Source: Prorocentrum cordatum
Taxonomy: Eukaryota > Sar > Dinophyceae > Prorocentrales > Prorocentraceae
Assembly: GCA_963575745.1 (NCBI GenBank)
Contig: CAUYUJ010001403.1
Coordinates: 356,501 to 420,500, forward strand
Length of the DNA: 64,000 nt
Direction of reading: 5' to 3'
Made by a program: the position numbers and the translations under genes. Shown in pieces: positions 52,573 to 62,845 of the stretch (positions are counted from its first letter, which is position 1; each line of letters opens with the position of its first letter). Under the pieces are notes generated by a model, which worked only from the letters and a program-made list of their open reading frames with translations, searched no databases and was not told the DNA's origin.

Positions 52573-53180
52573 TTGTCCGCGGCCGTTTGTTCTCAAGCGA
52601 CCGGCCGCCAACATATGATTGCGCCTCATCGCGAGGCACGCTACTTGCCAGCGAAACCGAAAACAAATTCGCTTGACAGGCCCGTCGCTCCCGCGACGAT
52701 CTCCTACTTTTTGGACTATCGCTATTACGGTGCGACAGAGTTGGAGATGGGTTTCGACATAGGCGAAGCTTCTGGTTGGGCCTCCCAACTACCTCCAAGC
52801 TTGATAGCGGAGCTGGTTTACGGTGGTCAGCTCTAGCTGTACTCCTCACCATCCACTGCAAAATCTGGGGGACTACTGGTATGGTGGAACATCAGGGTGC
52901 AGTGGGTCTGCTCGGAGGAGTGTACATACTTACGCACAACCGCAAGGACACTTGCAGCGCGACCTCCGTTTTCGCGGAGGCTTCTTACATGAGCCCCACC
53001 TCATTGCGATATTACAATCCTGAAGTCCACCCTCCTACTCCAAGTGGATACGACTTTGAAGACGCAATGCATGGCGACATGCGATACGTCATTGTGCCTC
53101 GTCCACCTCCACGCAGGTTCACTACAACACATGACAACCCCCAGCCACGAACGTCCGACCACGACCTAAGTGGCCACTAG
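52573..53180 (+). pseudogene. Gag N-terminal region (broken)
   Basis: One frame (to 52836) ends with YRYYGATELEMGFDIGEASG and SLIAELVYGGQL. A second (to 53180) carries ASYMSPTSLRYYNPEVHPPT, PSGYDFEDAMHGDMRYV and a Pro/Thr-rich tail ending DHDLSGH. Tyr/Pro-rich text of this kind precedes the gag core in the dinoflagellate Copia polyproteins I know. At least one frameshift lies between the two parts. Confidence 0.6.
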
Positions 53181-53217
53181 ATTGGTATTACCATCTTCGG
53201 CTTCCTGTGGGTATTAA

Positions 53218-53953
53218 TTGGGGCATATGCAGCGTGGCGGAAACGACAAACGTACAACCGGCCCCCAGTGGGACCCTGCCGGTAATGTACCTTTTTTTCA
53301 CGAGTTCGTTCGCGACGTACACGCCTGGATTAACGTGACCATAGGCAGTATGAACCCTTCCAAACGGGCCGCACCACTACAGCGTGGTCTGGGAGGGCTC
53401 GCAAGGATCATAGCCATGAGAGTACCTTCTGGAATTATCAACTTTGGCGTCAACATCGGTGGTCGCCACACTGACGGCGCCACCTACATTATGTTCCCTC
53501 TCAGCACTAATTCGAACATCTAGAGGAGGAGCGCCAACTAAATTCAGGAACGGCTTTCATCGACTTTCGCGTCCATGCGAAGAGCGGATCGACCAGACGT
53601 TAGCATGCTTTGAGATAGCCCGCTTAGAGGCCGAGAAAGCGTGCTTCAAGATCCCCAATTTTCAGGTCCTAACAGTCATCATGTTCAGGGCTTTGGGAGT
53701 GGGTACGTCGCGTGCACAACAACTACTACAACCATGCAGCCACCAAATGCCAAGGGCCCAGCAACAATTTCACCCTCGACTAGAACGCATGAGGTCTTAT
53801 GCTCTCATTGTCGAGCGAACCCCTGGCCACATGGGTGTACATTTACCCGCGGTCATCGCGCCGAAACTTTTCACACTGATACCAATGCAGGGCAACTCGC
53901 TACCAACGTATGAAACGATGATCCACAACCAACAGAAGCCACCACCTCATTAG
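53218..53953 (+). pseudogene. Gag core (broken)
   Basis: The first frame (to 53523) has FHEFVRDVHAWINVTIGSMN and LQRGLGGLARIIAMRVPSGI. This is the F..W..D..AW...T......A......L.G.AR pattern of retrotransposon gag. A frameshift near 53520 leads into ERIDQTLACFEIARLEAEKA, FRALGVGTSRAQQLLQP and RSYALIVERTPGHMG (to 53953), which fits the second half of the same domain. Gag would have formed the particle that packages element RNA. Confidence 0.7.
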
Positions 53954-53989
53954 CTCAGCATGGTGGCCAGCCTACGGGGTCGCAAAACT

Positions 53990-54573
53990 CCTGGACTCGA
54001 TTTCACGGACCGCCGGCCACTACCCTTGTAGGCCCAGCGGGGCAAACCGCCGAGTCTGAATTTGATTTTGGTACAGACACCGACGCCTCATCATGTGACG
54101 GAACTGGTACCCTAGATTTTTCCGACATGCTTTCGCATCTCACAGAAGAGCAACAGGCGCAGATGAGATTTCTGGATACCAGAAACACACGCCTCTGGAG
54201 ACGCTTTATGAAGAAATCAGTTCGTAAGATACGACGTACTATCCGACGGGCTGCCAGAGCAAAGGGAAAGGGTAGCGGCAAGGGCACCGGCAAACGACGG
54301 CGACGACATGGCAGAGGTATGTTGGCATTCCTGGCATCCTTTACTGGACCACAATGCGAAGACATGTTCCTGGGGGCGGGTCGAAGCCGTCATTCCAACA
54401 AAGAATCTTGCGCACATGAATTTGAAAACCGGAAACGCAGCAACAGAAAACGCAGGCGCACCTCAGGGAAGGGCAAGGGGCGCCGGGGCAACCCGAAAGA
54501 TGCCGCGCCATCGCTGGGCGGCGCATCCAGGGGGCCCTCCTCGCAGCGAGATGAGGGTGAGAAGGCGCTGTAG
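53990..54573 (+). pseudogene. Gag basic C-terminal tail
   Basis: DFGTDTDASSCDGTGTLDFS, then LWRRFMKKSVRKIRRTIRRA and ARAKGKGSGKGTGKRRRRHG, ending KGKGRRGNPKD. The acidic-then-basic Lys/Gly/Arg tail is typical of the RNA-binding end of these gag proteins. A CCHC zinc knuckle normally follows RR.NP.D; instead the frame changes to Ala/Pro/Gly-rich text and stops at 54573. An open segment at 54583-54771 (EITRCQCRDIREKKK) may be a ruined knuckle. Confidence 0.65.
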
Positions 54574-55060
54574 ACTGCGTCAATGGCACCGGGGGCTGCC
54601 CCAGAGATTACCAGATGTCAGTGCCGCGACATCCGCGAAAAGAAGAAGGCATCTGAGAGTGCAAGGTCATCTGCAGCGCCCGCCGCGGCTGCGATCCTTG
54701 CAAGGGCGCCCGCTGAACCAGCCGTTGCGCCTGCTGGGCAACCTGCCACTGCCCTTGAACTGGAGAAGTAAGCGGGCGATTCTGGGAGACCTTGGAGGTC
54801 AACCCAGCCTACAGGCCCCATGCCCCTGACGGCTCTGACCGTTGCGGGGCGGTGCACGGCAAAGTAGAGCGCGCCGCCACGCGCGCTGATAACGATGCTC
54901 TTGGCCGTCAGCGCGCCCGCAATATTTTGCGGAAAGAACTTGCCCATGGTTTCGCATCCGAGGAGGAACACTTAGTGCAGATACTGCATGGCGCGCACAT
55001 CGCACGAGGCCCCCGAGCGAATGCGACGAGCGTCGCTGCTCGGAGCGGCTCACCACAGCC
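54574..55060 (+). other. Unassigned part of the element between gag and the KptA-like module
   Basis: Short frames only. Contains a palindrome copy (54733-54746) and ALGRQRARNILRKELAHGFA in one frame (54895-54955). No domain recognised. Confidence 0.4.
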
Positions 55061-56723
55061 ACGCGGCACAAGCAACTTCGCCACGACAAGCTCTCCGAAC
55101 GGTTTATCAGCTGCGGCACCTCGTACGACGAGTTTGACGGTTGGGCGGGCCTCGGACCTCGGAGACCTGCTGGAAATTTGACCAGAAAGACGCGAGCTCT
55201 GGCACATTAATCACCTGGGCGTCATCCAGAAATGCCTCCGAGGCCAGCACTGGGCACATCAAGCAGTGGCTGCGCTCAACCTCTGCGGAATGATCGACCG
55301 CAACTCCGGCGCGCAGGAGGACGGACATCAGGTGAAGATGCTCAAGTTCTGCCGGAAACCCCGCCCGACTTACTTCTTGCGCCCCAGGAGCGGACGCAGC
55401 AATTCAGGCATCAGACGCCCGGAAGGTCTGCACTCACGGGTAACGGACCTGAGCAAACCGGGAGCGCCATGCTACTTCATCCACGGTGCGCAATGGGCAA
55501 GCGCCCCGAACATGCTACACGATGGTCTGTCGTGCCGCAGCGAGGACAATGCCAATTGGAGAGGCAGGCAGATGATTCGCGGATGCCTATGCTTACCTGG
55601 AGATGGGCGGATTCAAACAAGCCTGCGGATGGAGCCCGAAGTTCTGATCATGGTGAGCCTCGAGAATCTACTTCGCGACAACATCCCGGTTTGGCGGTCT
55701 GCCGACGACGTCGTCGTGGCGTCGGGTATCCGTGGCAGGATTCCGCCAAGCCAGATGTTTAAAGTTATTTCCATTAAGATTAACCGTGTCCAGTGCAAAT
55801 GCGATCGAGTTGGACACGCGTGGGTCAACGAATGGTATCTTGAAGACAACCAGCGGGGCAACCTGCGTGCTTCCACTTCTGCGCCAAAGAAGTACTATGA
55901 ATATCCATGCGATGCGCCTACATTGAAAGGGCGGATTGCGCCTGGGACTCCCTGCTACCTCAAGGTTCCAGTCTCGACACCTGCATCTGAGGTAGAACGC
56001 GCATCTGTATTCACGATGCAAGAGGCGCGTCAAGCGGGGGCTCCTGCGGGAGGCTCGGATGGGTCATGGATCCAACCTGATAGCGGAGTCGCGCTGAACG
56101 ACGGACAGTATGCGAGCGATCCGAGGCGCAATAAGGCACAGCAAATGCCGGCACCTGCGGGGCCACCAGCCGCAATCGCTCCCACGCGCAGGGCCGCGAC
56201 CCCATTCGGCACTCCGCGGAGCGCTGGCAGCACCGACAGTCTGCAGGCCCGACTCCACAGCATCCGGATGGATCCTCAGCTCGACCAAGCCATGCAAGCG
56301 ACATCGCCATTCGCATCTCCACGTGCTGTTGCGGGGCAACCTGCGCGTGCAGACCAGGGGCCCGCCCAAAGGGCCGAGATCCTCTTGGGCAGCAGCGGTG
56401 GATGCACAGGCAGATGCTCGAGGCGATGGAAAACATGGGGCGGGGCGGCATTGGCCTCCCGAGCGCCGACTGGACTCGCCCCTGGGAATTCTTTCCCAGT
56501 CGCGAATCCATCACCTGATCAGTCTAACAGGTATGGATACATACCAGCATTCTTCAGTCACCCGACGTACGAGCCGACAGCTGCTGAAAGGCCTGCTGCA
56601 CCACCTATGGCTGCACCTGCGTTTCCTGAGTATTACGCTCAGGAGACGGGCATTCCTCGGGTCGGCATTCTACCCGGGAACACGTACGTTCGGGCAACGG
56701 CCGGTGACTTCTATCGGTCCTAG
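55060..56723 (+). pseudogene. KptA/Tpt1-like RNA 2'-phosphotransferase module with C-terminal extension (broken)
   Basis: Tpt1/KptA enzymes remove a 2'-phosphate from RNA with NAD+. The N-terminal wing is visible at 55070-55181 in two frames: KQLRHDKLSERF, DEFDGW, then LGDLLEI, compare LRH...DGW...LL of the family. The main frame (55266-56723, 485 codons) has RSNSGIRRPEGLHSRV (family IRA.QGHS region), YFIHGAQWASAPNMLHDGL (family HGT...I...GL; His73), GDGRIQTSLRMEPEVLIMV and VWRSADDVVVASG followed by GRIPP (family F.RS.NGV......G.VPP; Arg144). After residue 172 comes an extension of about 310 residues, Ala/Pro-rich in the middle, which I do not recognise. HGA instead of HGT and RRPEGLH instead of RA.QGH suggest an inactive or decayed enzyme. 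It sits between gag and protease, where I know of no such domain in standard Copia elements. Confidence 0.65.
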
Positions 56724-56905
56724 TTAACGCGGGGAGCCGAATGCGAATCGGGCATCCCAGGCCAGGCGCCCCGTTGCGGTCCTTGGCAGCTCCCATGGAC
56801 CAGAAGGTCAATCATCACGGGCCAGAGCTGGTGGCACCCACTTCTATGTGAGAGCTGCATAACGAGATTTGCGCCATCCACGAGGCGCAGCAGGCCAACC
56901 TCTCA

Positions 56906-58327
56906 ATGCGACTGGCTCGCCAACGACGCAATCAGCAGCGACAGCTACGCCGCGCGATGAATCGCGCGGGGGCGCCCGATGCTCCTACAGCTGCGGGGCA
57001 GCCCGCCACGGGCCTATCAGCAGCGGTTGCGATGGGATCAATGCCTGCGGGGGCACGCGCGCGTGGAGCGACAGCTGGAGGGTGCACAAGTGAGGCACCT
57101 TGTGCCATTTGCAGAGGCGTGGGCCCCATCACAGCTGAGCTTCATCATGCCATTGCTGGGGGGCAAAATGCAGCGGATCGACATGGAGACATATTCAGCG
57201 GGGCAAATGAACTCAGATACTTCCGCGAAGAGCTGATCCGCATCGCGGCGATGATGGCAGGCGCTGCAGCTGCTGCAGAGCCACCAGCTGCATCTGCGGG
57301 GCAATCTGCTGCATCCTCCTGTGCGCGACAGGATCCAACAGCCACGATGCCAGCCCCTGAAGTGCAAATGCTTCTGGTAGCCGAATCAGCAGCTATTGCA
57401 GGGGCACCTGCCGCAGCGACGCCAGCGGGGTTGCCTGCCAATCAGGCATGGCTGAGGCGTATAGAGAGATCCACCGAAGCAAGCACGCATTGGCTTCGCA
57501 CGCCGCATGGCAGCGCGCGGGGCAACCCGCCAGGCGCGCGCAGAACCGAGAGCCCAGCAAGCGCGCGTGGCGGTGCCAGTGCCATATCTGAACGTGACAT
57601 GCTACGCGCGGTGCTGATGGCCATTGCAGATGGGCAGACAACCGTGCGTCCTGACGAGGACATCTTTGGGAACGTGCCGCTTACTCCACAGCGTCCTCGC
57701 ATGTATGACGAGTGCCCGTCTCCATGGACCCCCCAGAAACATCCGATCACAGGCGACGAAACCAGGGAGTGCATGTACGCCATTGCATCTGCGAGAGGGA
57801 TCAGCGGGCGTTGGATCAAAGGCGCCGTAAAGGGCATGCACGGCACAACCCTGTCCGCTGTCCCAGGCATATCCGGCGAACGACATGACATAGCCCTGGC
57901 AGCGAACAGTGGAAGCATGGCGGATGAAATGCTGACTATGTTCTTTGACATTGGCAGCAACATCAACATCATTGGTTTGAAAAATGCACAGACATTCAAG
58001 CGAGCTTCACGCTCCCATGGTCATGACATCAAGAAGCTGGATCTGACAAAGCGGCTGTATGTGTCTGGAGTGGGGCATGGAGCCGCCGCTTGCGAGAAGC
58101 CGTCGCGCTGCAAGATTGCGTGCAAGGAAAGGGGTGACACCGCGGGGGCACCCGCTATTGTCAGGTTAGACACTTACCCAGCCAATGTGGCAGAGGGATC
58201 TGGCGAGAATATCTTTGCAATTCTGGGTTTCAGGAACATGTCAAACATGCGCGCTATCTTGATCCTTGAACAGGGGCGAGAATCTGATCATCCCAGGCGC
58301 AGACATGCACAGGCTCCTCCATGGTAA
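56906..58327 (+). pseudogene. Copia aspartic protease region
   Basis: A 473-codon open frame. The first about 310 residues are Ala/Gly-rich and contain seven or eight copies of the AGxPA-type insert. The protease signature is FFDIGSNINIIGL with the catalytic Asp at residue 348 (codon at 57947), the D-[TI]-G-[SA] motif of retropepsins. It is followed by LYVSGVGHGAAAC and NIFAILGFRNMS, matching the flap and second half. Near 58275 the frame shifts; ENLIIPGADMHRLL and LIKTPSGHLAMTVDEYG continue in 58266-58904. The protease would have cut the polyprotein. Confidence 0.7.
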
Positions 58328-58904
58328 AGGCGCCGGGGTGATGGACTTGATAAAGACGCCATCAGGGCACTTGGCGATGACGGTCGACGAGTATGGGTTC
58401 GCAACAGAGGCACATGGCTCGACGGCGTCTACAGCCACAGCCAACCCTCGGCGCGAGGAGACGCCCGCACACATCAAGGAGGTCGCAGATGTGGAGCCGA
58501 TGGCGAGGCAAGCTGCATTCAGCAATGCGGGGGCACCCGCCACTAACGATGCCAACACTTATATGATGTCGCATGACATAATGGGGCATTGCTTATCCAT
58601 CAACGAGGAGGCGTTTTGTTACACGGCGCAGTGTATTGCGAACAACACCCTCAAGACCTGGCATCGCAGGAATACGACGTATGGGAACAGCCCCACGTCT
58701 GCCGATGAGGACCTCGCCTTGCGGAAGTTGCAGGCGAAGGTCTACTGGGCGATCTACGAGGAGGGCAGCAAGTGGGCGCCGCCCGACGATGCCGCGGGGC
58801 AACCTGCTGCAGAGAGCGACACTGCTGAGAAGTGCGACATCTTTACTTCGAGCATTGGTTCAGGGGCCCGCGACACGGGCGTCGGGGCGCCCCCCATCGT
58901 GTGA
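58266..58904 (+). pseudogene. Continuation of the protease region after a frameshift
   Basis: Begins in the overlap with the previous frame. LIIPGAD and KTPSGHL are conserved end-of-protease landmarks in dinoflagellate Copia polyproteins. Further on, NDANTYMMSHDIMGHCLSIN and EEGSKWAPPDDAAGQPA carry two more palindrome copies. Function past residue about 40 is not known to me. Confidence 0.55.
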
Positions 58905-60135
58905 AAATGAGCGACGGGGGCGGCCGCGCGCCACGGCCACTCGTGCTTTCCCAGACAGGCCAAACACAGAGGTGCTGTCTTCAGGCGCGGGGGCACCTGC
59001 ACACTTTCCCCAGGCGCCGGCTGTGCGCGCCAGGGGCAGCGGCGGACCCGGCTGCGCGGCTGCCGCAGAAAAATAACGCTCGTCTCATCATCATTATTCT
59101 CGTGCCCATGTTTTTGAAGATACGCGATCAGCTTGAACTCCGAGCTCGAGGATACATGTGTGTTCGTATTACACGCGCAGAGATTACGACCTCTACTGGT
59201 ACACCGTATTTGTGTGGTCCACTATCAGAACATTACCAACTACTGTGGGTGGCAACGCCCGCTGGATGGCATGTACGACTGCCTGGAAAGAGGGCGGGAC
59301 CATATTCTCAATGTATCCAAAGTCTTATGATCAAAGGTCGAGCTCTACGTATGTCGATGGTACTTGTGGGGCCTTCAGGATACTTCTGGAAGCCAGGTCC
59401 TATACGAGATACGATTGCAGATTTAGACTTGCAGGTCATGCGCATGCGATGTTGCCACTTCGGTCGGAAGTTCGACCGTTCAAGTCGTTTACCGAGCGGT
59501 GCATGCATGCAGGTAGCGACCGCCTGCGCGCGCATTCCAACCAGCCTGTTGAAATGCACGGTGCAAAGGGGCACGGACTTACGTACAGTTTCCTAGGGGT
59601 GGCCTTCAATTGGACCATGTGGCACACCGGGGGACGATGAATCTTGATGACAATATTATCATACAAGACATTCAGGTTCGAGATCAACCCATCGGGTATA
59701 ATTGCAACGCGCCGTTACCAAACGGTGCGACGAATATTAGTACTCGATTGTACTGGGAGCCTCCGGCGCCAGTCCTGGTCAGAAACGAGGGACAGCGACC
59801 GCGCCCAAGGCGGGTTACGACCGTCGATGACGATCGTCTTCCTCCCCACTCGACTGAGCGTGGCCACGCTACCACCTAGTCCTGAATTTCCGACCCCGGA
59901 ATCTCCGACACTTACTCCACCCGAGCAACAGACATCACTGCCAACGGATGCCCGGGTCACGCAAAAGATGCAGAAAGCTAACAATGAAGCTGGCATCGAA
60001 CCGCGCAAGATACCCAAAGTAGTCGAAGACGGCGACGACGACTGCAACGAGGGCCTCGGGCGTGGTGCCTACTACACCGACGTTTCCTTAGACGCCGACA
60101 GTGACGACGATGAGGAAACCTCCATCACCTTACCA
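58905..60135 (+). other. Unassigned coding-like region of the element
   Basis: Protein-like text alternates between frames: YYTRRDYDLYWYTVFVWSTI and CTTAWKEGGTIFSMYPKSYD (59158-59640), NLDDNIIIQDIQVRDQPIGY (59640-59700), then an acidic stretch VVEDGDDDCNEGLGRGAYY and SLDADSDDDEETSITLPAG (60020-60145). No domain recognised. At least three frame changes are present. Confidence 0.45.
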
Positions 60136-60149
60136 GCGGGGTTACCTGC

Positions 60150-60575
60150 GGTTTCACATGCCGATGTGTGTTCCATAATCCCAACCTTGTGTTACGGACG
60201 ACATAACAAGGTAGACATGCTGGCATCGTGTGGAGGTAATGGGGGAAGATCGCAGTTAGCCTGCAGCCGAGGTTGGTCCTCAGGTGGACCTTGTAAACAA
60301 GGAAGTCCAGGACGCAGTTATGCACTACTCTGACGCATGTTTCGTCTACGTTGTTATATTACAATCGAACTGCAGAACAACTGGATTGCCGCCCTACTTC
60401 ACTTTCAAATTCAAGCACGACACGTGGCATGAACACCACAAGAAATATTTCCCACACATCAAGTTATGTGGAAAGGCTGCCGTCTGTCAAAATGACCTCC
60501 GCCGGTTTCACTCACGAGAACAACCGGCGGGTACTTGGGCGGACGAAATACCGCCATGGACTACGTTGGCCTAGC
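60150..60575 (+). pseudogene. Methyltransferase-like module of the element (broken)
   Basis: CYGRHNKVDMLASCGGNGGR looks like the VDLLELCGG..GR SAM-binding start of a Rossmann methyltransferase. After a frameshift near 60285 come MHYSDACFVYVVILQSNCRT, TG and then DTWHEHHKKYFPHIKLCGKA, with FHSREQPAGTWADEIPPW at the end. The VVILQ.NCRTTG block sits where C5-cytosine methyltransferases carry their PC loop, here with NC in place of PC. I have seen this module in dinoflagellate Copia polyproteins. Activity is unproven and this copy is broken. Confidence 0.55.
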
Positions 60576-60915
60576 GCGAGGGCACTTGCAAACTAACATG
60601 GACCAATGTACTACGGGTCTTCGCGACCCCCAATAGGGTATTAATACGCAAACCTACTGAGGCATTGGCCAACCGCCGTCTCTTGCTGACGCTCTTCGAG
60701 AGGAAACGGTGCAAGGGCCATCATCATCACGCCTCGGTTTGCAACATGGAACTGGCCAGGGTGGCACAACGTGCTCCGACTATGCAGTCCCTCTTCGCCG
60801 AAGTTGTTCAAATTACACATGACATGTTCCTAGTGAATCGGGATCTCAACTATCCGTCGGCACCCCGACGGATCGATCCTGAGACCATCCTCAAGAGGAT
60901 GGGGATGTCCAGCAT
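60576..60915 (+). other. Linker between the methyltransferase-like and zinc modules
   Basis: EALANRRLLLTLFERKRCKG and QSLFAEVVQITHDMFLVNRD (60665-60922) lie in one open frame. No domain recognised. Confidence 0.4.
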
Positions 60916-60929
60916 GTGCTGACAACGTC

Positions 60930-61105
60930 AACACGCATTCCCCTTCACACGATAGGAGCCCTAAACACTGCAGGTGGTACGATAAGGAGGATTACCATTG
61001 GGAATGTCCAAACTGACAGAAGAACTACGGTCAGGCTAGACATGATCACTTACATACGCCTGGCAGATGTAAATTTGCCAAACCTTGGAAGCTGCCTGAC
61101 AACCG
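60930..61105 (+). pseudogene. Zinc-binding module with a Cys-to-stop change
   Basis: In one frame: SPKHCRWYDKEDYHWECPN, stop (TGA at 61012), QKNYGQARHDHLHTPGRC and KFAKP. The spacing C...WECPx[C]...H.H.H....C is that of a zinc module. The TGA replaces the second Cys codon of CPxC (TGC or TGT to TGA). Located just upstream of integrase, as expected. Confidence 0.55.
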
Positions 61106-61436
61106 CGGACAGGAGCCTCCAGCCCCCGCCGAACCGGCAGCACCACCACCTGTGGCGGCAGCAGCATCCGAGGCACCAGCCGCCCAGCACATTGCGCGGC
61201 TACGACCTCCGAGGCCTGGCTCCTAAGCTGGACCAACAGCAGGCACCAGCAGCCACGACATCACAGTAGGCAGACATGCCGCTGAACCGGCTGCAGGGCA
61301 ACCTGCCTCGAGCGGAGCCGGCAGCCTGGACGATCGCAGACGGCAACCACGCATAGTAGCCAGACGAAGTCGACAGCAAGGAGGGGGCCCACCTCCACCA
61401 CCCACCTGCGGGTGACCCTGCTGCTCGTCCAAGACT

Positions 61437-62022
61437 TCCAGACTGGTCACGGTTCGATGTGCAGATTCACTTACAGAACCTACGCAGCCTTGATATAAGC
61501 GTGGTAACGCGGGAGTTGCGAAATCTGCACTTACGGCGGTTCCACGCCAAAGAGCCAAGGATGAGACGCATTTTAACCAAGGCTGGTCTGGACAACTTCA
61601 GGCTGAACCTGATAAAGGGCGTCTGTGATACACGTCGGCGGCGCAGGGCTTGGGACCTGCCAGGGCACGCCGTTATGCCGTCTACTGCACGACCTGGCAA
61701 GACCAACGAAGAAGTCGAATGTGATCTAATGTTCTACAAGCAGGATCACAATCTATGTCCTAGAATTGATCGTTGCATTCGACATGGTGCTGTAATCGAG
61801 ATACCAAATACAATTATGACCAGCATCTTAGATGTGTATCATCAGTGCTGGGCGCAATTCCGACCTGCCAAAGTACTCTGCTCCGACGGAGAGGGTGCAC
61901 TTGACAACGGCACCACAAAGGCAGTCTTCAAGGCAAAAGACCTTGAGCTGAGGATACCTGCGCGTGGTCAACACGCTACGACAAGTGAAGCCAGAAACGG
62001 AATACTACGGCATGGGAGCTGA
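61437..62022 (+). pseudogene. Integrase (Copia DDE)
   Basis: DWSRFDVQIHLQNLRSLDIS leads into the zinc-binding HH part LRNLHLRRFHAKEPRMRRIL. The following CxxC has become CDTRRRR, so the second Cys is lost. The catalytic core shows Asp in VECDLMFYKQDHN, Asp in VLCSDGEGALDNG and Glu in GQHATTSEARNGILRHGS, giving the D-D-E triad. The frame stops at 62022 just after the third acidic residue; text continues in other frames. It would have inserted element DNA into chromosomes. Confidence 0.78.
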
Positions 62023-62420
62023 TCTCAACAGGTTAGAAATACCTCCTGTGTTCACATGTCTATTGCGTGAAGCCTTAATTTGCCGCCAGCGCGTTGACCT
62101 TTTTTTACAATGTGGCTTCTCCATGCAACGCGCTGTTTGGACGGTAGCCAGCGATGCTACCCGACTTGCGTGTCTTGCACCGTGAACGGCAGACGCAAAC
62201 ATGCGACCACTCTCGAGAACAGACTACCTGCCGGGTAAGCATTGAGGCTATCACTCAAGCCACTGCAGTAGCCAAAACCAATCGTGCACTACGGACCAAG
62301 ACTACTATCACGGGTCAGCAGTACTATGACGACGGAAACGTGGCTGACTACCAGCGCCCCACTACTACAATGGACGACGGGGGGGGGATGGAATGGCCCC
62401 CTCCCGGTCGTGCGAAATGA
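61964..62420 (+). pseudogene. Integrase C-terminal continuation (broken)
   Basis: EYYGMGADLNRLEIPPVFTC and LLREALICRQRVD (to 62185) continue the integrase after a frameshift. ISIEAITQATAVAKTNRALR with TKTTITGQQYYD (62235-62330) follows in another frame. Confidence 0.55.
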
Positions 62421-62836
62421 CCCCGACAGGGGTCGAGTCATCATCGGAGTGGGGAACCGCGATGTACAAGTCCAATACGGCGACGCACGACTTTCACTGT
62501 ACATCGAAGCATTGATCGCTCGAGAAACTGGCTCAGACAACGCTGCCCTAAGGACTGCGTTGACATTCGCAACCAGTCTTCCTGCGGGGCGACCTGCAAT
62601 GACATTTGATTATATCCCAACCAAAGAGAGAATGCTCCAGATGACGAGTGCGAGCCGACTATCTCCTAAGGTACTTCTTTCGCATCGAGAATTCAGTCTC
62701 CGTCAGGTTAGCTGACAGCAGTCACAAGCTACTTCCAGTGGCTTATGCTGGCACTTTTGCACTGGTGCACTATGACAACGACGTGGTTCCAGGCTTCAAC
62801 TATGACGAAGCTGAAGAAATTGTCTCAAACATTTAA
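62284..62836 (+). pseudogene. Integrase tail with W-GP-VV box and linker
   Basis: GGWNGPLPVVRNDPDRGRVI and VGNRDVQVQYGDARLSLYIE match the SH3-like GPxxVV tail found after the integrase core. LTFATSLPAGRPAMTFDYIP holds a palindrome copy. After a shift near 62690, FFRIENSVSVRLADSSHKLL runs to the stop at 62836. Confidence 0.6.
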
Positions 62837-62845
62837 TATATATTA

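Noticed and set aside
52000-52573. 5' LTR of the Copia element
   Set aside because: No TG...CA ends, no primer-binding site and no second copy in the window to compare with.
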